NCBI GenBank assembly: GCA_030619435.1
Contig: JAUXBI010000080.1
Location: 1 to 7,486, forward strand
Direction of reading: 5' to 3'
DNA length: 7,486 bases
Source: Syntrophaceae bacterium
Lineage (GTDB): Bacteria; Desulfobacterota; Syntrophia; Syntrophales; UBA2210
The notes under the pieces are model-generated. The model ran no database searches. It was not told the DNA's origin and saw only the letters and a program-made list of their open reading frames with translations. The position numbers were made by a program, and so were the translations under genes. Positions 1-5,373 of this stretch are shown here, piece after piece; the stretch's first letter is position 1; each line of letters opens with the position of its first letter.

Positions 1-451
1 CACCCTCTTCTTTCATGTGTTTCCGGACACTTGATAGACCACGATTAAGTCTGTTTCCGGCAAAGGTTCTGACAAGCCAGCCAACCCGGCAAGTACCTGT
101 AGCGGTGAAAACGCAAGTTTCTTCTTTTGGTTCCAGGTGAAACGTGTTCTTCGGGAAATATCTCCTCAGAAACCGAGATGCAGGGACATATTGGATCTCT
201 CTGTTTGGAACTACCCTGGTGACAAGGAATTTCAATTTATGCAATTTTCCGTGGAGGTATTCTTCAGCGTAGGCAACAGAGCCTTCCTCCCAAGGGTTTC
301 CTTTTAGCCAGCGGAGAGCTACATGGTCTTCAGGATGCCAAGCGCGATAGCTTTCGTCATCAACAAGATGAACAAGGAAATCAAAAATCTTCTCAGGTGT
401 TGTCTTGATTTCTATAGAATCTGTCAGGGTTATGTCCTCCATCAGTGCCAT
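1..451 (-). CDS. SRPBCC-family (START-like fold) protein, partial at the left edge
   Basis: An open frame of 150 codons runs without a stop from an ATG at 451 down to base 1, so the gene continues beyond the window. A GGAGAG ribosome binding site (459-464) sits 7 nt before this ATG; another ATG at 468 is out of frame and stops after eight codons. The protein opens with MEDITLTDSIEIKTTPEKIFDF near its start, the strand-then-helix pattern typical of polyketide-cyclase/START-like SRPBCC proteins. Next come a tryptophan-rich stretch (YRAWHPEDH, then LRWLKGNPWEEGS) and alternating strands (LHKLKFLVTRVVPNREIQY, CVFTATGTCRVGW). The last visible part, rich in Arg and Lys, would match the C-terminal helix lining the ligand cavity. 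Family members are usually 140-160 residues, so only a few codons are probably missing. These proteins bind hydrophobic ligands; no ligand can be inferred. It lies beyond the transposase relic, so a link to the acyl-CoA genes is uncertain. Confidence 0.75.
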   Translation of the reverse strand, partial: MALMEDITLTDSIEIKTTPEKIFDFLVHLVDDESYRAWHPEDHVALRWLKGNPWEEGSVAYAEEYLHGKLHKLKFLVTRVVPNREIQYVPASRFLRRYFPKNTFHLEPKEETCVFTATGTCRVGWLVRTFAGNRLNRGLSSVRKHMKEEG

Positions 452-648
452 ATCTGATCTCTCCACATAACAACTTATTAAGCGTAAAAATATTCGCACC
501 TTTCAATATAACCCGATATTGCGAAGTAAGTTCTTTATTGACGCTTTCCACAATGTCAGAATACTTGGCATTTACAGATTAAATATTTCAACAAGCCGAG
601 GAAATTATGGAAAATAAAGGAAAATATGTCAAGGATAAATTAGGACGC

Positions 649-667
649 TAGGGGGCCAGACCTTTAC
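649..667 (+). repeat. Left inverted end of the RAYT relic
   Basis: TAGGGGGC, three variable bases, then ACCTTTAC. It pairs with 893-910. The similarity weakens but may continue inward (TATTGACTAAG here against AATTGTAAGCG on the other side). Confidence 0.65.
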
Positions 668-673
668 TATTGA

Positions 674-907
674 CTAAGCTAATTTCTTCCCTATCGTTTC
701 ATACTGTTCGCGAAGCGACTTATCCTTCCACATTCGTTCATGCAAACGCCGACGATTCTGGCTCATGGCGGCGACACTCACATAACCCAGCTCTCTCCCT
801 ATATCTATCAGGCTCATCCGTGAATTCATATGCTGACAACAAAACTCCATGAAGATCAATTGTTCTGCCGCATATGCGCTTCGCTTACAATTGTAAAGGT
901 TTGCCCC
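674..907 (-). pseudogene. C-terminal fragment of a REP-associated tyrosine (Y1) transposase
   Basis: The frame is open for 77 codons from just after a TAG at 908-910, which is supplied by the element's own right end, to a TAG at 674-676. There is no credible start: a TTG at 859 and an ATG at 850 are the first candidates and neither has a good ribosome binding site. The readable part KRSAYAAEQLIF, then SLIDIGRELGYVSVAAMS, then RRRLHERMWKDKSLREQ matches the DnaA-like helix-turn-helix tail found on many IS200-like/RAYT transposases (pattern L-x-x-IG-x-x-LG, SAVS-like turn, R-L-x-ER, KD-x-x-LR). The catalytic HUH motif and the tyrosine lie in the missing N-terminal part, so the product cannot be an active transposase. 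The intact tail frame suggests a fairly recent deletion. It could in principle be kept as a small DNA-binding protein, but nothing in the sequence supports expression. Confidence 0.6.
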
Positions 908-910
908 CTA
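893..910 (-). repeat. Right inverted end of the RAYT relic
   Basis: On the minus strand this reads TAGGGGGC, AA, ACCTTTAC. It is one base shorter than the left end. Its first three bases form the TAG that closes the upstream side of the transposase fragment's reading frame. Confidence 0.65.
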
Positions 911-919
911 CAGTTGGTT

Positions 920-2812
920 TTATTTTCCCAGGCCTAGCTTTGCTATTGACTCTTCAATATCGCTGAGAACGGTTTCATCTTCAATCGTTGAGGGAACAGC
1001 ATAATCTTCGCCATCGGCTATCTTGCGCATGGTTCCTCTCAGTATCTTGCCGGAGCGGGTCTTGGGCAGAGCCTTGACGAGGGCGCACTGCTTGAAACAG
1101 GCAACAGCCCCGATACCTGACCGCACCATCTGTACCAGTTCTCTGGCGATTTCATCCGGATCACGATCAACCCCGGATTTCAGGACGGCAAGCCCGACAG
1201 GGACCTGGCCCTTTAACTGGTCATTCACTCCAAGCACGGCGCATTCTGCTACATCCCTGTGCTCGGCCATGATCTCTTCCATGGAGCCGGTAGAGAGCCT
1301 GTGACCTGCCACATTTATGACGTCATCAAGGCGACCCATTATAAAGAGATAATCGTCTTCGTCTATATGGCCCCCATCGCCGGTCACATAAAACCCGGGT
1401 ATTTCGGTTACATATTCAAGATATCGCTTGTCGTCATTCCACAGGGTCGGCAGGCACCCCGGGGGAAGGGGAAGTTTGATTGCTATAATGCCGTCTTCCC
1501 CGGCAGGGAGTTGTATCCCCTCTGAATCCACGATCTGCACGTCATATCCCGGGACGGCCTTTGTGGGGGATCCCGCTTTTACTGGAAACGGCTCGATCCC
1601 CATGCAATTAGCAGCGCAGCCCCACCCTGTTTCCGTTTGCCACCAGTGGTCGATTACAGGTATCTTCAACATATCAACAGCCCAGTGGTAGGTGTCAGGA
1701 TCAAGCCGCTCTCCTGCCAGAAACAGATATCGCAACGAGCCTATATCATATTTTTTCAGATATTCCGCATCCGGGTCCTCTCTCTTTATGGCGCGGAATG
1801 CTGTCGGAGCCGTAAACAGTGCTGAAACTCCATGTTCGGAGATGACGCGCCAGAATGCCCCCGGATCCGGAGTCCCGACAGGTTTCCCCTCATACAGGAC
1901 GGTCGTGCAGCCTGTCAGCAGTGGGGCGTACACGATGTATGAATGACCGACAGCCCATCCTAGATCAGACGCGGCCCAGTAGACTTCACCCGGATTTATG
2001 TCGTAGAGGTATTTCATCGACCATTTCATTGCTACGGCGTGACCGCCATTGTCACGCACCACGCCCTTCGGTTTGCCGGTTGTCCCGGACGTATAAAGTA
2101 TGTAAAGGGGATCTGTAGCCGATACCGCAACGCAATCCGCCGGCTGAGATTTGCTCATCAGGGTTTCCCAGTCAAAGTCGCGACCCGGTACAAGTGGAGC
2201 TTCAACCTGTGGGCGCTGGAAGATAACGCACTTTCCCGGTTTGTGTTCAGATATTTCGATTGCCTTATCCAGAAGCGGTTTGTAGGGAAGGATTTTTTCC
2301 CCTTCAATACCGCAGGACGCGGATACCATGACCTTTGGTTTCGCGTCGTCTATGCGGATTGCCAGCTCGTTGGGTGCAAATCCTCCGAATACCACGGAAT
2401 GCACGGCGCCTATCCTCGCGCAGGCAAGTATAGCGACCACGGTTTCCGGGATCATGGGCATATAGATGATAACAGTATCCCCCTTTGATACTCCAAGGTC
2501 TCTAAGGACGCCTGCAAACATTGAAACAGTTTCGAGGAGTTCGCTGTAGCTGATTTTTCTTACCGTATCTGTTACGGGGCTGTCGTAGATTATAGCTGTC
2601 TGGTTTCCCCGACCATTCTGTACATGATAATCCAATGCGTTGTAGCAGGTGTTCAGCTTGCCTCCGACAAACCATTTGTAGAATGGCTTGTTGCTGTCAT
2701 CCAGTACCTCGTTCCACTTTTTCTCCCACTGTACCGCCTCAGCAGCCTCTCCCCAGAATTCTTCAGGATGATTGATCGAGCGTTCATAGATTTCAGAATA
2801 ATTATTCGTCAT
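920..2812 (-). CDS. prpE: Propionyl-CoA/acetyl-CoA synthetase (AMP-forming), PrpE/ACSS3-like
   Basis: Converts a short-chain carboxylate (propionate, acetate or similar), ATP and CoA into acyl-CoA, AMP and pyrophosphate in the cytoplasm. The 630 residues match the usual family length. The N-terminal acetyl-CoA-synthetase cap is present (PEEFWGEAAEAVQWEKKW, residues 16-33). Then come the phosphate-binding loop YTSGTTGKPKG (240-250), HWWQTETGW (389-397), the TGDG motif (477-480), the hinge and A8 region GRLDDVINVAGHR (493-505) and PKTRSGK ending in the catalytic, acetylation-prone Lys589. Features such as FGGFAPNELAIRIDDAKPK (142-160) and IDHWWQTETGW favour the propionyl (PrpE/ACSS3) branch over classical Acs, so the symbol is tentative. 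The start was set at 2812, not 2857, because GGGGG (2818-2822, within AAGGGGG) lies 5 nt upstream and the longer form would overlap the preceding gene. It follows the CMD-like gene by 22 bp, so the two are probably co-transcribed. Confidence 0.93.
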   Translation of the reverse strand: MTNNYSEIYERSINHPEEFWGEAAEAVQWEKKWNEVLDDSNKPFYKWFVGGKLNTCYNALDYHVQNGRGNQTAIIYDSPVTDTVRKISYSELLETVSMFAGVLRDLGVSKGDTVIIYMPMIPETVVAILACARIGAVHSVVFGGFAPNELAIRIDDAKPKVMVSASCGIEGEKILPYKPLLDKAIEISEHKPGKCVIFQRPQVEAPLVPGRDFDWETLMSKSQPADCVAVSATDPLYILYTSGTTGKPKGVVRDNGGHAVAMKWSMKYLYDINPGEVYWAASDLGWAVGHSYIVYAPLLTGCTTVLYEGKPVGTPDPGAFWRVISEHGVSALFTAPTAFRAIKREDPDAEYLKKYDIGSLRYLFLAGERLDPDTYHWAVDMLKIPVIDHWWQTETGWGCAANCMGIEPFPVKAGSPTKAVPGYDVQIVDSEGIQLPAGEDGIIAIKLPLPPGCLPTLWNDDKRYLEYVTEIPGFYVTGDGGHIDEDDYLFIMGRLDDVINVAGHRLSTGSMEEIMAEHRDVAECAVLGVNDQLKGQVPVGLAVLKSGVDRDPDEIARELVQMVRSGIGAVACFKQCALVKALPKTRSGKILRGTMRKIADGEDYAVPSTIEDETVLSDIEESIAKLGLGK

Positions 2813-2834
2813 ATTATCCCCCTTTTTTAATCTG

Positions 2835-3191
2835 TTATTTACCTGTCTCTGGAACAAGCATATTGATCGTATCTACGAAGAGTGTCACAATGGGGCCCAT
2901 TGCCAGGCTGCCTCCCATCATAAGACCAACCGATGCAGTCTCTATAAGCTCTTCACGTGTGGCGCCAGCTTGAACAGCTTGCGCAGTGCGGGCGGAAATG
3001 CAGTATTCGCAGTGAGTGGCTATTCCGATAGCAACACACATTAACGTCTTAGTCTTACGGTCCAGAGACCCTGGTTTGAGAGCAGTTTCATTGAGATTTC
3101 CAAATGCTTTCAGGTTCTCTTTATCGACCCTGGAAAACCCTTCAATTGCGCTTTGCAAACTTTTCAGAAATACTTTTGGATCCTCTAACAT
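2835..3191 (-). CDS. Carboxymuconolactone decarboxylase (CMD/AhpD-like) family protein
   Basis: A 118-residue protein of the small all-helical CMD/AhpD fold. The family core is visible: GSLDRKTKTLMCVAIGIATH (41-60), the CEYC pair (Cys61, Cys64), AGATREELIETAS (75-87) and the glycine-rich MMGGSLAMGP (91-100). In AhpD-like alkylhydroperoxidase partners the pattern is CxxCxxxH, with the two cysteines doing thiol-disulfide chemistry and the histidine assisting. Here the eighth position is Arg68 instead of His, so peroxidase activity by the standard mechanism is doubtful, although a dithiol is kept. A strong AGGAGG (3200-3205) lies 8 nt before the ATG. The stop is 22 bp before the PrpE-like synthetase, implying one transcript and perhaps a linked role such as redox protection. 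The true reaction is unknown: many CMD proteins beside CoA ligases are uncharacterised. Confidence 0.85.
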   Translation of the reverse strand: MLEDPKVFLKSLQSAIEGFSRVDKENLKAFGNLNETALKPGSLDRKTKTLMCVAIGIATHCEYCISARTAQAVQAGATREELIETASVGLMMGGSLAMGPIVTLFVDTINMLVPETGK

Positions 3192-3649
3192 TATAATCTC
3201 CTCCTCTTTTTTTTGATTTAACGATGTTTGTTAACTTGTTGCCAGAAAACATCGATAAAGCTCATTTCTTATCCCGGTTATAATGCTACAATCGGCTGGT
3301 AAGGAGGCTCAACGGATTTGCCAGTACGAATCGTAGACAAACCATTGGGTGGATGGTTAAGCGGTTCTTTTACCGAGGATGCCACGCATACCCAGAGGAA
3401 GCTGGCGTGATTCCTTGTGAAAGATAAACAAATAGGTCGTTGCTTTACTGTCAAGGATAATCGCCCCCCCCCAATGACATTGTCTCGCTCTTCTTAAATA
3501 AGCATTTTTCCCCGAATACGAAACATGCGAAAAAGTCCACGAATGTTTGAAGATTCGCAAGTTCTGTTCCAGCGCTGACATCCCTCAATTAAAACCTTGA
3601 CATTACCGTGGGGCAATATCCTTGTTTGCTAAAATATGGAGATGAGTAG
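3192..3649. other. 458-bp intergenic region with no convincing intact gene
   Basis: This gap separates the acyl-CoA ligase from the CMD/PrpE-like pair and should hold the promoter for the pair. No strong -35/-10 pair stands out; on the minus strand a TATAAC-like box near 3278-3283 is a weak candidate. A 74-codon minus-strand frame (3357-3581) has no ribosome binding site and crosses a run of nine C (3464-3472). Immediately beyond its stop another frame reads NHPPNGLSTIRTGKSV, then EPPYQPIVAL and a stop near 3277, which looks protein-like, so a decayed or frameshifted gene is possible but unidentified. An imperfect 16-nt palindrome, GAATGTTTGAAGATTC, lies at 3541-3556. A TGAGTA/TACTCA inverted repeat (3643-3656) overlaps the ligase stop codon; its 2-nt loop makes a terminator unlikely. 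Confidence 0.4.
3222..3254. promoter_or_regulatory. Inverted repeat upstream of the CMD/PrpE-like pair, possible operator
   Basis: CGATGTTT (3222-3229) and AAACATCG (3247-3254) are perfect 8-bp inverted copies, 17 bp apart. A GTTAAC palindrome (3230-3235) sits between them. The site is 31-63 bp upstream of the CMD-like start codon, where an operator or an mRNA leader stem would be expected. It is not followed by a U-tract suitable for a terminator on either strand at the right distance. The function is inferred from position only. Confidence 0.35.
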
Positions 3650-5197
3650 TTACTCAATATATTTCTTAATGTCTTTACGTATTTCCTGTTTGGCTATTTT
3701 ACCAATTAAGGTTTTTGGTATATCCTTTCTTATTATGATTTTCTTTGGTTGTTTATAGTCAGCCAGGCCTTGTTTACAATATTTCTTTATTTCTTCAACA
3801 TCAAGGTCAACGCCTTCTTCCGGCACTACAAAGGCATACCCTACTTCGCCCCAAATCTCGGCAGGAATTTCTATAATAGCAGAGGTATTTATTCCCGGAT
3901 ACGCATTCAAGTAAGACTCTATTTCCAGCGGGTAAACATTATAACCTCCACTGATATACATCTCTTTTGAACGTCCCACATAGTGCAGGTAATTATCTTC
4001 ATCCATATATCCCAAATCTCCGGTCCTCAGCCATCCCTTATAGAATGCGTCTTTATTATCATTTTCATCCATGTAACTTGATATAACACTGTCGCCTTTG
4101 ACTAATAGCTCGCCGATTTCACCTGCTTTGGCCCATGACTCATCATCTTTTAAGATTTTCATCTCAAAACCTTCACCGGGTTTACCCTCTGTGCTGGCTA
4201 CGGTTTCCAATGTGTCAGTAGGCTTGGTAAAGGTGAAAAAACCCGCCGTCTCCGTCATCCCCCAACTTGCTACCACGTTTGCATTGGGGAAATTATCCTT
4301 CATAGTGTGAATTAATTCCGGGGGTGAAGGTTCCCCAGATACTACCAATGTTCTTACAGAAGATGAATCATAGTCCCCTACATTACAATTCTTAAATATG
4401 AGGCGGTACATTGTCGGAACCCCTCCCGTGAAGCTTATTTTGTATTTACCTATGAAGTCCAACATTTCTTCAGGGTTAAAGGTTGGAGTGATAATACCTG
4501 TTGCACCTGCATATAGTTGTACTGTGATCAGGTCATGTGTGCCGCCTACATGACTGGTAGGCATATTTACCAGAACTCTGTCCTCACAGGTAATTTCCCA
4601 GGCATCTACGGTTGCTTTTGAAATGGCATAGGTATTTTTGTGGCTTATCACAGCTCCTTTCGGTGTACCTGTGCTGCCGCTGGTAAAAATAATAATAAGA
4701 GGGTCGTCGAGGCAGGGGTGAATGTTTTCGGGTACAGGATCAGAAGATGATTCCAAAAGGGTTTCGTAAGGCTTGGACCCTTCATAATCAAATGCTCCAA
4801 AATACGAATAAACGTGGTCAAAATGCACTTGCCTGATCAAGTCCTCCGCATTATTCTTTATATTCTCTGGATAGGCGAGGCTTATCAATAGGTTGGGCGT
4901 TGTTCGTTCGCAAAGAGCTGCCATTTCAGAGGCTGTAAATCTTGGATCTAAGGGGACCACGACTAGACCCATTGTAGCGGCTGCCATATAAATATTCATA
5001 AAGGCAGGTGATTGTGGCAAAAGAGTAGCAATCTTGTCCCCTGGCTTTAAACCGAGACCCAGGAAGCTATTGGCAATACGGTTAATGTCTTCATTATACT
5101 CTTTATAGGTCGTTTCTTGACCCATAAATATATATGCCAGATGATCTGGCCGCGTCTTTGCGTTATTCTCTACAACTTCTGAAAAATATTTAACCAT
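3650..5197 (-). CDS. AMP-forming acyl-CoA ligase (class I adenylate-forming enzyme)
   Basis: Activates a carboxylic acid through an acyl-adenylate and then transfers it to CoA. The 515 residues carry the full set of motifs: phosphate loop FTSGSTGTPKGAVISH (171-186), GMTET (313-317) after VVAS, RTGDLGY (391-397), the hinge GRSKEMYISGGYNVYP (408-423) and PKTLIGK (494-500) with catalytic Lys500. The C-terminal tail is IAKQEIRKDIKKYIE. It belongs to the fatty-acid/aryl-acid CoA ligase group (FadD/CaiC/4-coumarate-ligase-like), clearly distinct from the neighbouring PrpE-like synthetase, which has the extra N-terminal cap. The substrate pocket (NMPTSHVGGTHDL 211-223, SFTGGVPTMYRL 255-266) does not let me name the acid. 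AGGAGG (5206-5211) lies 8 nt before the ATG. GC content looks lower (about 43% on sampled lines) than the synthetase (about 54%), suggesting a different history. The upstream carboxyltransferase gene is 176 bp away, with a candidate operator between them. Confidence 0.92.
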   Translation of the reverse strand: MVKYFSEVVENNAKTRPDHLAYIFMGQETTYKEYNEDINRIANSFLGLGLKPGDKIATLLPQSPAFMNIYMAAATMGLVVVPLDPRFTASEMAALCERTTPNLLISLAYPENIKNNAEDLIRQVHFDHVYSYFGAFDYEGSKPYETLLESSSDPVPENIHPCLDDPLIIIFTSGSTGTPKGAVISHKNTYAISKATVDAWEITCEDRVLVNMPTSHVGGTHDLITVQLYAGATGIITPTFNPEEMLDFIGKYKISFTGGVPTMYRLIFKNCNVGDYDSSSVRTLVVSGEPSPPELIHTMKDNFPNANVVASWGMTETAGFFTFTKPTDTLETVASTEGKPGEGFEMKILKDDESWAKAGEIGELLVKGDSVISSYMDENDNKDAFYKGWLRTGDLGYMDEDNYLHYVGRSKEMYISGGYNVYPLEIESYLNAYPGINTSAIIEIPAEIWGEVGYAFVVPEEGVDLDVEEIKKYCKQGLADYKQPKKIIIRKDIPKTLIGKIAKQEIRKDIKKYIE

Positions 5198-5232
5198 AAT
5201 CTAACCCTCCTTTGTTTGTTGATTTATTAATA

Positions 5233-5255
5233 GAAAGTTCATGTCATGAGCTTTC
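5233..5255. promoter_or_regulatory. 23-nt imperfect palindrome, candidate operator of the acyl-CoA ligase gene
   Basis: Positions 5233-5255 begin GAAAGTTCATG on the plus strand and end CATGAGCTTTC, around a central T at 5244. Ten of the eleven symmetric base pairs match. It lies 36-58 bp upstream of the ligase start codon, before the Shine-Dalgarno sequence, in the place where a dimeric regulator (for example of the TetR, FadR or LysR type) would bind. As RNA it could also fold into a stem. The symmetry is seen directly; the regulatory role is inference. Confidence 0.45.
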
Positions 5256-5332
5256 CTAGCCCCCTAATATCTGAATATTTTGTTTTTTCTATCCTTACAT
5301 CCTTGTCCTCCCATCTTTTACCTTATTAAATT

Positions 5333-5353
5333 ATGGCCCTTCCATGGGCTCAT
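5333..5353 (-). terminator. Weak hairpin after the carboxyltransferase gene
   Basis: ATGGCCC and GGGCTCAT can pair with one bulged base around a 6-nt loop, 21-41 bp past the carboxyltransferase stop codon. On the transcribed strand it is followed by AATTTAATAAGG, not a true U-run, so it is at best a weak terminator or an RNA-processing stem. Confidence 0.2.
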
Positions 5354-5373
5354 ATATCTTGCGATGGAGAAAA

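Larger units (their letters stand above)
649..910 (-). mobile_element. Relic REP/RAYT-type element with inverted ends, internally deleted
   Basis: The two ends are inverted copies of one sequence. Reading inward, the left end (649-667) is TAGGGGGCCAGACCTTTAC and the right end (910 down to 893, minus strand) is TAGGGGGCAAACCTTTAC. They are identical except for CAG versus AA in the middle. Between them is the C-terminal part of a Y1-type REP-associated transposase. A full gene of this family needs roughly 600-1000 bp, but only 262 bp are present, so the element looks like an internal deletion derivative that kept both ends and the 3' end of the gene. It begins 10 bp after the stop codon of the PrpE-like synthetase. 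No target-site duplication is obvious, which is expected for Y1 transposases. The two ends could fold into a stem in RNA reading through from the synthetase gene. Element structure is seen directly; family assignment is from memory of the motif. Confidence 0.6.

Noticed and set aside
538..566. Plus-strand TTGACG, 17 nt, ATACTT promoter-like pair.
   Set aside because: No plus-strand gene follows; A/T-rich DNA yields such pairs by chance.
670..852. Plus-strand 60-codon frame inside the relic element.
   Set aside because: It is antisense to the transposase tail, has no ribosome binding site, and its sequence looks arbitrary.
1023..2488. Several plus-strand frames of 60-149 codons opposite the synthetase.
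   Set aside because: They lie fully antisense to a strongly supported enzyme, have no domain signal, and are expected shadows of a GC-richer gene.
2813..2857. Longer start for the PrpE-like synthetase (15 extra residues).
   Set aside because: It would overlap the end of the CMD-like gene and lacks a ribosome binding site, whereas the ATG at 2812 has GGGGG 5 nt upstream.
5258..5272. TAGGGGGC on the minus strand, resembling the start of the RAYT relic ends.
   Set aside because: Only the first eight bases and a few after agree; the ACCTTTAC half is missing, so a third end copy is not supported.
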